Of a stretch of DNA of 64,000 bases, positions 17,467 to 25,788 are shown piece after piece. This DNA is from CAZZBK01 sp964652155 (lineage in GTDB: Bacteria; Planctomycetota; Planctomycetia; Pirellulales; PNKZ01), in contig CAZZBK010000014.1 of assembly GCA_964652155.1 (NCBI GenBank), forward strand, positions 1-64,000. Direction: 5' to 3'. The first letter of the stretch is position 1, and each line of letters starts with the position of its first letter. The notes beneath the pieces are model-generated. The model did not search any database, was not told the origin of the DNA, and worked only from the letters and a program-made list of their open reading frames with translations. A program made the position numbers and the translations under genes.

Positions 17467-17808
17467 TTAGACAAAACCCTTGAGCTGCTTGAGCGCCAGG
17501 ACCTTGACCTTGGTCGAAGCCGGCTTGGCCGGGTAGTCGCGGAATTGACCCTTGTTGAAGGGATCAGGAACATTCTTGCGAGCCGGCTTGGCCGGGACCT
17601 TGCGCTTGACGATCTTGAGCAGGCCAGGAACCTGGAACACGCCCGGACCCTTGTTGCTCAGCGCCTTCTTGATTTCGTTTTGCAGGGCATCGAACACGCC
17701 GGCGACTTCCTTCTTCGACAAGCCAGTCGCTTCGGCGATGCTCGCCATGACTTCGCTTTTCGACGGAGCCTTGGGTTTCTTGCCCGCTGCAGGTGCTGCT
17801 TTCGCCAT
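17467..17808 (-). CDS. HU-family DNA-binding protein with Ala/Lys-rich N-terminal tail
   Basis: 113 residues. An 18-residue tail rich in Ala, Lys and Pro precedes the HU core: SKSEVMASIAEATGLSKKEV and VFDALQNEIKKAL form the dimerisation helices, and GPGVFQVPGLLKIVKRKVPA the beta platform. The DNA-gripping arm reads ARKNVPDPFNKGQ instead of the usual RNPxTG, as in some planctomycete HU paralogues. Very good ribosome site (AAGGAGG, about 9 nt before ATG). It compacts or bends DNA. It stands alone on the minus strand behind a 320-bp upstream region; strong translation signals agree with an abundant protein. Confidence 0.9.
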   Translation of the reverse strand: MAKAAPAAGKKPKAPSKSEVMASIAEATGLSKKEVAGVFDALQNEIKKALSNKGPGVFQVPGLLKIVKRKVPAKPARKNVPDPFNKGQFRDYPAKPASTKVKVLALKQLKGFV

Positions 17809-18129
17809 TGGTGACCATCCTCCTTGGGAGCCTCAAAAAAAGCCAAAAACACGTGTCCTTCCGTATAAGTTGGACGGGTGAATTAAAATCAAAGGGGCTG
17901 AAAATGCAACCTCAATCGTGACAAAATGCGGAAAAATCGCGGATTTAGTCCACAGAGACACGTTTTCTCCCGAAAAACACACATTTTGATCTCGATTCGA
18001 GCCGCCGTCTGACGCCACTCGCTGCACGCCCAGCGCCCCACCGCGGCGTGCCGATTATGCTAGAAGTCAGATTCTGACCAGCCGGCGAATGGTTCGTGCG
18101 GCGGCATTCGAGCACTTGTTGGGCGACGC
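17809..18129. other. Divergent intergenic region upstream of HU and the GH63-like gene
   Basis: 321 bp, AT-richer than its surroundings near HU. It holds the HU leader, which on the minus strand carries a T-run (seven T at 17834-17840) and the AAGGAGG site, and the candidate HU promoter listed separately. No gene was recognised; nothing clear was seen for the plus-strand gene. Confidence 0.5.
17862..17892 (-). promoter_or_regulatory. Candidate promoter of the HU gene
   Basis: On the minus strand TTGATT (17887-17892) is followed after 19 nt by TATACG (17862-17867), about 50 nt before the HU start. The spacing is long and the -10 imperfect, so this is a weak sigma-70-type match. Confidence 0.3.
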
Positions 18130-20805
18130 ATGCTGACCTCTGAACACGCACGCCTTGCGGAAATTTATGACGACGCGCACTCTTGGCGCCGTTGGGGGCC
18201 GTACGTGGGCGATCGCGCTTGGGCCACCGTGCGCGAAGACTACAGTGCCAATGGCGAGGCTTGGACCTATTTGCCGCACGATCTGGCGCGCAGTAAAGCC
18301 TATCGCTGGGGAGAGGACGGCATCGCCGCGCTGTGCGATCGCTATCAGTTACTCGTCTGTGCCCCGGCTTTTTGGAACGAGCGCGATCCGTTTCTCAAGG
18401 AACGGCTCTTCGGCGTCACGCCGCTCGAGGGCAATCACGGCGAAGACGTCAAAGAGTACTACTTTTACCTCGACAACACGCCAACGCACTCGTACATGCG
18501 GGCGCTCTACAAATATCCGCAGCGAGAGTTTCCCTATCGGCGGCTCGTGGAGGAGAATCAACGCCGCGCCGGCCAGGGGCTCGAGTACGAACTGCTCGAC
18601 ACGGGCGTGTTTGACGAGGACCGCTACTTCGATATCTTCATCGAGTACGCCAAAGTCGACTGCGAAGACATTTGCGTGCGCATCACCGCGATCAATCGTG
18701 GCCCCGACGCCGCGCCGCTGCACATCGTGCCGCAACTCTGGTTTCGCAACACGTGGGAATGGGACCGCGCGCTGTGCAACGCGCCGCTCATTGCCGTCGG
18801 TCCTAGTGGTCACGGTTATGTCAGCCTGCTCGCCGACGACCAGGGGCACGAAGCGCTGCCGACCGTACCGGGGCATTACACGCTCGGCCCACGGGTGCTC
18901 TACGCTCAAGCGGGTAGCGAACTGTTGTTCACGAACAACGAGACCAACGCGCCGCGGGTGTACGGCCCGGAAATTGCCAGCCGCACGCCGTTCGTCAAGG
19001 ATACCTTTCATCGCCACGTGGTCAACCACGAGAACTGCACCAATCCGGCGAGGCAAGGGACCAAAGCGGCGCTGCACTACGATTTTCCGTCGGTGAAGAG
19101 CGGCGGCAGCGTCACGGTGCTGCTGCGACTCTCGCCGCACACGAACCTGGTCGACCCGTTGGCGATTGTCGAGCCGACGTTGGCACAGCGCAAGCAAGAG
19201 GCGGACGAGTTCTACGCGCACTTGGCCCCGGCCGGTGCCAGCGACGATGAACGCAACATCCAGCGTCAAGCGCTCTCCGGCCTGCTCTGGAACAAGCAGT
19301 GTTATATCTTTGACGTGGCGCAGTGGCTCGACGGTCAGGATGGCCCGTTGCCGAGCGATCCGCGTCGTCGCACGATTCGCAATGCCCATTGGCGGCACCT
19401 GAATTCGCTGCGCGTGATGAGCTTGCCCGACAAATGGGAGTACCCTTGGTTTGCGGCCTGGGATTCGGCGTTTCACTGCGTGGCATTGGCGCTGGTTGAT
19501 CCGCAATACGCGAAAGATCAACTGCGCGACTTGCTCTTCGAGCAATTTCAGCACCCCAACGGACAACTACCGGCCTACGAGTGGGAATACTCGGACATGA
19601 ACCCGCCGGTCCACGCCTGGGCCGTGTGGCGCGTGTACAACATGGCGCGCATTCGCACGGGTCGCGCCGACCGCGCGTTTCTGGAAGCGTGTTTTCACAA
19701 GCTATTACTCAACTTCACCTGGTGGATCAACAAGGTCGACAGCTCGGGGAACAACATCTTCGAGGGTGGCTTCCTGGGGCTCGACAACATCACGGTCGTC
19801 GATCGCAGTCGCGAGTGTCAGGATGGGTCGGTGCTCGAACAGTCGGACGCCACCGGTTGGATGGGCATGTTCTCGCTGAACATGATGCGTATCGCGCTCG
19901 AACTGGCCAAGGAAAACAGCGTCTACGAGGGACTCGCCACAAAGTTCTTCCAGCATTACATCTACATTGCCTCGGCGATGAAGCACATGGGGGGCCGCGA
20001 TTATCAGCTCTGGGACGAGCGCGACGGATTCTTCTATGACGTACTTCAGTATCCGGACGGCGGCTTTCACAAGTTTCGCGTCCGTTCGCTCGTGGGCCTG
20101 ATTCCGCTGTTCGCCGTCGAGCGGATCGAGGCTAACTGGATCGAGCCCTTCCAGCAGTTCAGCGGCTGCATGGAATGGTTCCTGACCCACCGCGCCAGCC
20201 TCGCACAGGGAGTTGTGCAGCGCGTCGAGCGAGACGGACAGGTGACCTATGTGCTCACGATCGTCAACGCAGAGCAGTTGGAGCGGATCCTCAATCGAGT
20301 CTGGGATCCCAGCGAGTTCCTCTCGCCCTACGGAGTTCGCAGCCTTTCGAAGGCGCATCGGGACGAACCGTTTATCTGGAACGGACTGAGCGTCAACTAC
20401 GAACCGGCCGAGGCGGTGGCGAAACTCAAGGGGGGTAACTCGAACTGGCGCGGCCCGATCTGGTTCCCCACCAGCTTCTTGCTGATCGAGTCGCTACGTA
20501 AACTCGGCAAAGCATATGGCGGCGACTTCCGCATTGCGACGCCGCAGCACCACGCCAGCAACCCGACCTTTCAGGAGTTGGCCGAAGACTTGGCCGAGCG
20601 ACTCATTTGCATCTTTCGCCGCGATGCGTCGGGCCGACGCGCCGTGTATGGCGCGACCGAGACGTTCCAAAGCAACCCGCACTGGCGTGATTTGATCTTG
20701 TTCTACGAGTATTTCCACGCCGACGACGGCGCGGGGCTGGGGGCCTCGCATCAGACCGGCTGGACCGCGCTCGTCGCCTCGCTGATTGACGAGTGGCGGA
20801 AATAA
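18130..20805 (+). CDS. GH63-like glucosidase (MGH1-type (alpha/alpha)6 barrel)
   Basis: 891 residues, no signal peptide, so probably cytoplasmic. The N-terminal HARLAEIYDDAHSWRRWGPY and RAWATVREDYSANGEAW match a large bacterial family related to GH63 and mannosylglycerate hydrolases. In the barrel, YPWFAAWDSAFHC places a candidate catalytic Asp at 445, and GNSNWRGPIWFPTSFLLIESL (from about 769) is the typical second catalytic region, with NWRGPIW at 772-778. It probably cleaves an alpha-glucosyl or glucosylglycerate-type substrate, possibly an osmolyte or storage sugar. Lone gene, convergent with a sulfatase. Confidence 0.88.
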   Translation: MLTSEHARLAEIYDDAHSWRRWGPYVGDRAWATVREDYSANGEAWTYLPHDLARSKAYRWGEDGIAALCDRYQLLVCAPAFWNERDPFLKERLFGVTPLEGNHGEDVKEYYFYLDNTPTHSYMRALYKYPQREFPYRRLVEENQRRAGQGLEYELLDTGVFDEDRYFDIFIEYAKVDCEDICVRITAINRGPDAAPLHIVPQLWFRNTWEWDRALCNAPLIAVGPSGHGYVSLLADDQGHEALPTVPGHYTLGPRVLYAQAGSELLFTNNETNAPRVYGPEIASRTPFVKDTFHRHVVNHENCTNPARQGTKAALHYDFPSVKSGGSVTVLLRLSPHTNLVDPLAIVEPTLAQRKQEADEFYAHLAPAGASDDERNIQRQALSGLLWNKQCYIFDVAQWLDGQDGPLPSDPRRRTIRNAHWRHLNSLRVMSLPDKWEYPWFAAWDSAFHCVALALVDPQYAKDQLRDLLFEQFQHPNGQLPAYEWEYSDMNPPVHAWAVWRVYNMARIRTGRADRAFLEACFHKLLLNFTWWINKVDSSGNNIFEGGFLGLDNITVVDRSRECQDGSVLEQSDATGWMGMFSLNMMRIALELAKENSVYEGLATKFFQHYIYIASAMKHMGGRDYQLWDERDGFFYDVLQYPDGGFHKFRVRSLVGLIPLFAVERIEANWIEPFQQFSGCMEWFLTHRASLAQGVVQRVERDGQVTYVLTIVNAEQLERILNRVWDPSEFLSPYGVRSLSKAHRDEPFIWNGLSVNYEPAEAVAKLKGGNSNWRGPIWFPTSFLLIESLRKLGKAYGGDFRIATPQHHASNPTFQELAEDLAERLICIFRRDASGRRAVYGATETFQSNPHWRDLILFYEYFHADDGAGLGASHQTGWTALVASLIDEWRK

Positions 20806-20811
20806 CCGTGC

Positions 20812-22389
20812 TCAGGGGCGGAAGATTTGCCGCGGGAACGGTGCCTGCGGCGTCCCTTCGTTCGAGCGCTGGCTCGACTGTCCGCCACGATCCTCGAACA
20901 TCGGAATCGACATCCCCTGGGTGGCTTTGAGCTCGGCGAACAGCCGCGTTTTCATCTGCGTGACAAGCTCACGATGCTGCGGCGAGTTGATCAGATTAAC
21001 GATCTCCTGAGGGTCGGCCTGCAAATCGTACAGCTCTTCGATGTCCCAGACGCCGTAGGGGCGAATGTACTTGTAGCGATCGGTACGGATGGCGTGAATC
21101 GTGGGAGTCATCGGAAAATTCCACTCCCAGTAGTACTCGTACAGCAGGTGCTCTCGCCATGTGCCATCGCGCCCTTGGGCCAAGGGCAAAAAGTTGCGGC
21201 CATCCATCGAGGCGGGGTGCGTGAGTCCGGCCGCGGCGAGCACCGTGGGGGCAATGTCGATATTGGCAACGAGCGGCTGCACGACGGTGCCGGCTTGAAT
21301 CAATTCCGGACAGTGAACCATCATCGGAATGCGCATCGACTCTTCGTAGGCGGCGCGCTTGTCGATCATGCCGTGCTCGCCCCAGGCGTAGCCGTTGTCT
21401 CCCATATAGATGATCAGCGTCGATTCGAGCAGTTGCTTGCGGCGGAGCGTATCCATCACGCGCCCCACGCTCTCGTCGACCGCCAGCAGCGTTTCCATGT
21501 ACTGACGATAGAGCATTCCCATCTCGACCTTGTTGCCAAAAGGCATGTCGACACCGTGCCGCGAGTTGTGGCGGTTCTGCACCCACATCGGCTTGTCGGC
21601 AAAGTTGCGCGGAGTCCAGGCCATCGAATCAGGATGCTTGAAGGGCTGGTCAGCATAACGTCCGGCATGTCGCGGCGCGGGAACGAAGCCCATCATCCCT
21701 TCGCCCCCCGGCACGAGCAGCTTGCCTTCCTTGGCACCGTCGTTGAGCAGGTCGTTATGCACCGCCTTGTGCGACAGGTAGAGCATGAACGGCTTGTCGT
21801 CGGAGCGCCCTTCGAGCCACTCGACCGCGTAGTCGGTCAACTCGTCGGTCAAATAGCCGCGTTGCTTGACGCTCTGGCCATTCACGTTCAGGCCATTCGG
21901 ATTTGGCCAATAGGTCCCCTGGCCTTTGAAGCTGACCCAATGATCGAAGCCCGGCTGTGGTTGGTCGTTGTCGCTCCCCATGTGCCACTTGCCCACCAGC
22001 GCCGTTTGGTAACCGGCTAGCTGCAAGTACTGTGGGAAATAGATCAAGCCCTCGGGGACGGGATTATTGTTGTCGACGACACCATGCCGATGCGTGTGCC
22101 AACCAGTGAGGATCGATGCCCGCGACGGCGAGCATAGGGCCGTGGTCACAAATGCGTTACGGATATGCGCGCCTTGCTTGGCGAGCGTGTCGAGGTGCGG
22201 AGTTTTGAGGAACGGATGTCCCGCGAACCCGACGGCGTCGTGTCGGTGGTCGTCGACCAAGATCAACACGATATTACGAGGTTTGCTGCCGGGCAGCTTT
22301 GGGAGCGCGGGGACGGCGGCCCAGGACGGCGAAAGGCCGAAACAGCATGCGATCAGCAACGAGGCGAAGGTCTTGATGCGATGGATCAT
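20812..22389 (-). CDS. Secreted sulfatase
   Basis: 525 residues from the ATG at 22389, where a signal peptide (MIHRIKTFASLLIACC then FGLSPSWA) begins; the frame is open slightly further up. Metal aspartates Asp46-Asp47 (VLILVDDHRHD) and the formylglycine signature Cys86-Ser-Pro-Ser-Arg90 with SILTG after it are intact, as are GKWHMG and MGDNGYAWGEHG. It is a periplasmic type I sulfatase and needs a formylglycine-generating enzyme, which is not in the window. The overall pattern resembles iduronate-2-sulfatase/arylsulfatase relatives that act on sulfated glycans; exact substrate unknown. Confidence 0.94.
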   Translation of the reverse strand: MIHRIKTFASLLIACCFGLSPSWAAVPALPKLPGSKPRNIVLILVDDHRHDAVGFAGHPFLKTPHLDTLAKQGAHIRNAFVTTALCSPSRASILTGWHTHRHGVVDNNNPVPEGLIYFPQYLQLAGYQTALVGKWHMGSDNDQPQPGFDHWVSFKGQGTYWPNPNGLNVNGQSVKQRGYLTDELTDYAVEWLEGRSDDKPFMLYLSHKAVHNDLLNDGAKEGKLLVPGGEGMMGFVPAPRHAGRYADQPFKHPDSMAWTPRNFADKPMWVQNRHNSRHGVDMPFGNKVEMGMLYRQYMETLLAVDESVGRVMDTLRRKQLLESTLIIYMGDNGYAWGEHGMIDKRAAYEESMRIPMMVHCPELIQAGTVVQPLVANIDIAPTVLAAAGLTHPASMDGRNFLPLAQGRDGTWREHLLYEYYWEWNFPMTPTIHAIRTDRYKYIRPYGVWDIEELYDLQADPQEIVNLINSPQHRELVTQMKTRLFAELKATQGMSIPMFEDRGGQSSQRSNEGTPQAPFPRQIFRP

Positions 22390-22551
22390 GTTGGCGCAAT
22401 ATCGAGGAGGATGTCGTAAAGGCAAATTCTACGTCAAGCGAACCAGCAGAGACACCCGCTCAAGCGAATCCCCGACACTCTGCTAGCGATCGTCGGCAAC
22501 GATCAAAAAGTATCCGACATCATAGCCGCTGCCGCAACGATGCGTGAGGAT

Positions 22552-23337
22552 CTAGATGGGGCATGATTGATCCTGTGGCGAACCGCTCGATTTGTCCGCC
22601 CTGATCACGGCGCACACGGCAAGTTCATGGCCAGTCCGTGCATTTCGTCCCAGCCACAGGATTTGAGGATGACTGAGCCCGTGGGATTGCAAGCGGTCCA
22701 TAAAATCCCTCTCCACCAAGGCCCCGCCGATACATCGGAACCAATCGTCGATCTCCCGTCGCACTTCCTGCGATAACTCGCTCTTCAGCACGATTTCGGC
22801 GAAGATCGTTCGCCCTCCGGGCTTGAGCACTCGGGCAACTTCCCTCATCACGGCATCTTTGTCCGGCGACAAGTTGTAGATGCCGTTGGCGGTTACCAGA
22901 TCGACCGCTCCGTCGGGCAGCGGAATCGCATCCGCTGGAGCGTGCAGCCACTCGACGTTGTTGACCCCAAGTTCTGCCATATTGCGCCGGGCTTTGTCGA
23001 GCATGGGCTGGGCCAAGTCGAGGCCGAAGAGGCGGCCGGTTAGGCCGACTTTCTGTGCATAGAAGTAGAGATCGAGACCCGCGCCACAACCTAAATCCAG
23101 AACCGTTTCCCCGGGCTTGGCGTCCACGAACGGCTGCGGGTTGCCTGCGCCGGTAAACGACTCCCACATACTCGGCGGTAAGCGATCGAGCCATGCGGAA
23201 TCGTACCCGACGCTTTCAGCAAACGTGCGTCCCACCGGGAAGTTGAACTTACGTGCTGGCTCCGTGGCCACGAGTGCGTAGCGCTGCGCGACGGCGGCCA
23301 TGATCTCTTCGCCCGTATGTTGCGCTAATGATTTCAT
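22552..23337 (-). CDS. SAM-dependent methyltransferase, ArsM-like
   Basis: 261 residues. Class I fold: SAM loop ETVLDLGCGAGLDLYFYAQK (residues 77-96), acidic GLDLAQPM, NGIYNLSPDKDAVMREVARV and LKPGGRTIFAEIVL, all close to arsenite methyltransferases (INLSPDK and VLKPGG are typical). A Cys202-Ile-Gly-Gly-Ala segment corresponds to one ArsM catalytic cysteine. However, where ArsM has Gly-Cys-Gly-Asn-Pro this protein has Gly-Ala-Gly-Asn-Pro (63-67), and the N-terminal Cys pair is absent. It is therefore an ArsM relative that may not methylate arsenite. Last gene of the arsR-nifS run, 44 bp after the desulfurase. Confidence 0.85.
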   Translation of the reverse strand: MKSLAQHTGEEIMAAVAQRYALVATEPARKFNFPVGRTFAESVGYDSAWLDRLPPSMWESFTGAGNPQPFVDAKPGETVLDLGCGAGLDLYFYAQKVGLTGRLFGLDLAQPMLDKARRNMAELGVNNVEWLHAPADAIPLPDGAVDLVTANGIYNLSPDKDAVMREVARVLKPGGRTIFAEIVLKSELSQEVRREIDDWFRCIGGALVERDFMDRLQSHGLSHPQILWLGRNARTGHELAVCAVIRADKSSGSPQDQSCPI

Positions 23338-23381
23338 AGAGCAAGCACTTCCCGCTCGGTCGTCGTGAACTGGGTTGGGGG

Positions 23382-24524
23382 TTAATTTGCTGGAGCGCCG
23401 GCGATACGCCGAACGAGCATGTTCACGACCGCGTCAATCTCGTTCCGGTTAGATTTGCGGCCGAGACTGAAGCGGATCGCCCCCAGGGCGACCTCGCGCG
23501 GCACGCCCATGACCTCGAGCACCGGACTGATGTGGGCGCTCGCTGCATGACAGGCCGAACCGGTCGATGCGGCGATTTCGGGCAGGGAGGCAAGCAGCTC
23601 GTAGCCGATCTTTCCGCGAAATCCGACGTTGAGCGTGTTGGGAAGTCGCTGCGTGGGATGACCGTTCAGTACAACCTGATCGCCAAACGATGCTTGCAAG
23701 GCGAGCCAGAAATCATCGCGCAATTTGAGAATCGAGCTGTCGTCGATCCAGGATTGCGCCAGCTCACAAGCGGCACCCAATCCGACGACCTCCAGAACGT
23801 TCTCGGTTCCCGCGCGTCGTCCGGCTTCGTGGTCGGCACCGTGCAGCAGCGGCTCCAACTCCACTCCGTCACGAACATACAACGCTCCGACTCCCTTGGG
23901 CCCGTAAAGTTTGTGCCCGGCGACAGTCAACAAGTCAACGCCAAGCGTTTGAACGTCAACGGGAATCTTGCCGACGCTTTGCGCGGCATCACTATGAACG
24001 AGAATCTCATGTTCGTGCGCGATGGCCGCAATGTCCATCAACGGCTGGATCGTGCCCACCTCGTTGTTGGCGTGCATGATCGAAATCAACACGGTGCCGG
24101 GGCGAATCGCGCGACGCACGTCGTCTGGATCGACCAGCCCGTAACGATCGACTCCAAGGCGAGAAACCTCTGCACCAAGTTGCTCTAAAAAGCGGCAAGG
24201 CGCCGAGATCGCCGGGTGTTCGATGCTGCTGATGATGACATGAAACGGACGTTTTCGGGCTCGCTTCGCAAAGAACAGCCCTTTGATCGCCAGGTTGTTT
24301 GCCTCGGTTCCACCAGATGTGAAGACGACCTCGGTCGCATCGCAGCACAACAGCGACGCGACCTGCCCCCGGGCTTTCTCGACGGCGTCTCGTGCTGGCA
24401 GACCCGCCCAATGCAAGCTGGACGGATTCCCGAACGGCTCGTGAAGGAATCGAGACATTGCCGCCGCCACCTCATCGGCAACAGGCGTCGTGGCGTTGAA
24501 GTCGAGATAAATGGGCGTCGTCAT
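23382..24524 (-). CDS. Cysteine desulfurase (NifS/IscS family)
   Basis: 380 residues, PLP-dependent class V aminotransferase fold. YLDFNATTPVADEV at the start, FTSGGTEANNLAI, EHPAI, HANNEVGTIQP, PLP-binding Lys205 in VAGHKLYGPKG, RAGTENV, and catalytic Cys325 in ASTGSACHA on a long loop as in group I (NifS/IscS). It removes sulfur from cysteine as a persulfide for Fe-S clusters or other acceptors, and related enzymes also act on selenocysteine. The start overlaps the ArsR stop by 4 bp (ATGA), so it is co-translated with the regulator. No IscU or other Fe-S assembly gene is near, which points to a specialised job. Confidence 0.93.
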   Translation of the reverse strand: MTTPIYLDFNATTPVADEVAAAMSRFLHEPFGNPSSLHWAGLPARDAVEKARGQVASLLCCDATEVVFTSGGTEANNLAIKGLFFAKRARKRPFHVIISSIEHPAISAPCRFLEQLGAEVSRLGVDRYGLVDPDDVRRAIRPGTVLISIMHANNEVGTIQPLMDIAAIAHEHEILVHSDAAQSVGKIPVDVQTLGVDLLTVAGHKLYGPKGVGALYVRDGVELEPLLHGADHEAGRRAGTENVLEVVGLGAACELAQSWIDDSSILKLRDDFWLALQASFGDQVVLNGHPTQRLPNTLNVGFRGKIGYELLASLPEIAASTGSACHAASAHISPVLEVMGVPREVALGAIRFSLGRKSNRNEIDAVVNMLVRRIAGAPAN

Positions 24525-24916
24525 CGCACGACCGCCCCACGACGTCCGGTCTTGGCCGGCTTGGGTGACGACTTCGCAAGCGCTTTCGCAAGTCGTACCT
24601 TATCGGCCTGAATCTCAGCGGGGGTTCTTTTAATGACCGGATCATCGCGATCGGCGAGGGCCAACATGTCCTCGACGAAGTCGGGTCGGCACAGATAGTA
24701 GCAACGCAGCGAACCGTCTTGGGCAAAGTCGACGAGCTTGGCATGCCGTAGAACCGCCAAATGCTGGGAGATATTGGCTTGGCGAGCCGGCAGGAGCTCC
24801 TCCATGTCCGTGACGCACCGTGGCCCCGCGACAAGCTCCAGCAGAATCGCCAATCGCGTGGGGTGAGAAAACGCTTTGAGCAACTCCGCGGCGGCGCGGG
24901 AATCACGCAATTCCAT
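24521..24916 (-). CDS. ArsR/SmtB-family transcriptional regulator
   Basis: 131 residues. Winged helix: LLKAFSHPTRLAILLELVAG, then ARQANISQHLAVLRHAKLV as recognition helix and a wing with GSLRCYYLCRP. Cys34 lies at the start of the helix that carries the metal-binding CVC motif in classical ArsR, and Cys72 and Cys76 in the wing, so a thiol- or metalloid-responsive site is possible but not the canonical one. The C-terminal tail is rich in Lys, Pro and Arg. First gene of an operon with the desulfurase and methyltransferase. A promoter with an overlapping inverted repeat lies immediately upstream, consistent with autorepression. Confidence 0.92.
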   Translation of the reverse strand: MELRDSRAAAELLKAFSHPTRLAILLELVAGPRCVTDMEELLPARQANISQHLAVLRHAKLVDFAQDGSLRCYYLCRPDFVEDMLALADRDDPVIKRTPAEIQADKVRLAKALAKSSPKPAKTGRRGAVVR

Positions 24917-24929
24917 GAACCGGCTCCCC

Positions 24930-24986
24930 TATATTCGGATATTCAATATATCGAATATATTAGCGGCGAATGCCGGGGACTGTCAA
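24930..24986 (-). promoter_or_regulatory. Promoter with overlapping ArsR-type operator
   Basis: On the minus strand TTGACA (24981-24986, perfect -35) is followed after 18 nt by TAATAT (24957-24962). An inverted repeat tatattcg (24930-24937) / cgaatata (24952-24959) overlaps the -10 and the expected start site. A nested repeat ATATTC-N8-GAATAT (24939-24944 and 24953-24958) resembles the AT-rich boxes bound by ArsR/SmtB dimers. An AGGGGAG ribosome site (24924-24930) precedes the ATG at 24916. Binding of the regulator here would block RNA polymerase. Confidence 0.75.
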
Positions 24987-25301
24987 TCAGGGTCTGCCGC
25001 AGCACGCCAATATTGAGAGAGAATGCACGGCTTGTGTTCGCGAGAGCACCGAGCTGATCGTCGCCATACGACGAACCGTCCGAAGCGGCCCAAGCACTCA
25101 GTTCGACGTTCAAGTGACGTCTCATCAAAGTTCCACGGGCAACGGGTGAGGTTGCGGCTTGATTCTACCCGCTCGATTCCATCCACGATAGAATTTATTG
25201 AGTTTCAGGTGGTTAAGTTAACCGGACGACCAACGGGAGTCCGTAAATACCGGCCTCGCGTTGCTCGGCCTGCTAAGTTCATGATCTGAGGATCAATAGC
25301 C
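24987..25301. other. Intergenic region between the arsR operon and the cupin gene
   Basis: 315 bp with no gene that I can support. Short open frames in it have no domain features. It presumably holds the plus-strand promoter for the cupin, but no consensus pair was convincing. Confidence 0.5.
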
Positions 25302-25616
25302 ATGTTGAATCTATTGGTCGACCTACCGACCACGCTGAATGACGAACTTGTTCAGGAGCTCCTGTGCAGGCCCAAGCTCCGCATTGAGCGGATCGTCTCA
25401 CTCGGTCACGCCTCACCCGATGGCTTTTGGTACGACCAAGCGCAACACGAGTTTGTCGTGCTGCTCAAGGGGGCGGCCCGCCTGCGGTTAGAGAACGACG
25501 TAATCGAACTGAAGCCTGGCTCGTTTGTCGACATTCCAGCGCATCGGCGCCACCGGGTAGAATGGACGGCGTCCGACGAACCGACCGTGTGGCTGGCGAT
25601 TCACTACGGAGAATGA
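25302..25616 (+). CDS. Small single-domain cupin protein
   Basis: 104 residues, no leader. Cupin motif 1 is degenerate (FWYDQAQHEFVVLLKGAARL, one His-x-x-x-Val and the G) and motif 2 reads LKPGSFVDIPAHRRHRVEW, with His residues usable for metal. The size and FWYDQ...HEFVVLLKG pattern match short stand-alone cupins often annotated as phosphoribosylaminoimidazole carboxylase-like or generic sugar-binding cupins. The real role is unknown. It is divergent from the arsR operon, 385 bp away, and is followed by a tiny secreted ORF and a phosphoesterase on the same strand. Confidence 0.82.
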   Translation: MLNLLVDLPTTLNDELVQELLCRPKLRIERIVSLGHASPDGFWYDQAQHEFVVLLKGAARLRLENDVIELKPGSFVDIPAHRRHRVEWTASDEPTVWLAIHYGE

Positions 25617-25622
25617 TGCCTC

Positions 25623-25784
25623 ATGCGATCCGTCCTTGTTCTGCTCCTGTGGTTCCTGCAGTGTTTTCCGCTCGTCGCGGGCGTTCCACATGGCAGGTCG
25701 TTGGTGTACGACAAGGCCGGGTTAGCGGTCAAGCAGTTTCTCGTCGACAACTTCATGCATTCTTCGGTAAAAGGTGAACCATAG
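25623..25784 (+). CDS. Short ORF with signal-peptide-like N-terminus (hypothetical)
   Basis: 53 codons beginning 6 bp after the cupin stop and ending 4 bp before the phosphoesterase ATG. The first 20 residues (MRSVLVLLLWFLQCFPLVAG) form a clean hydrophobic leader; the remaining 33 residues are polar with no motif. Tight packing between two same-strand genes favours a real cistron or the remnant of a longer secreted protein. No good ribosome site beyond the cupin's end is visible. Confidence 0.4.
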   Translation: MRSVLVLLLWFLQCFPLVAGVPHGRSLVYDKAGLAVKQFLVDNFMHSSVKGEP

Positions 25785-25788
25785 CCCC

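Noticed and set aside
18349..19566. 405-codon minus-strand ORF opposite the GH63-like gene
   Set aside because: Shadow frame with no recognisable protein.
20827..22020. 397-codon plus-strand ORF opposite the sulfatase
   Set aside because: Antisense shadow; the minus strand has the intact formylglycine motif.
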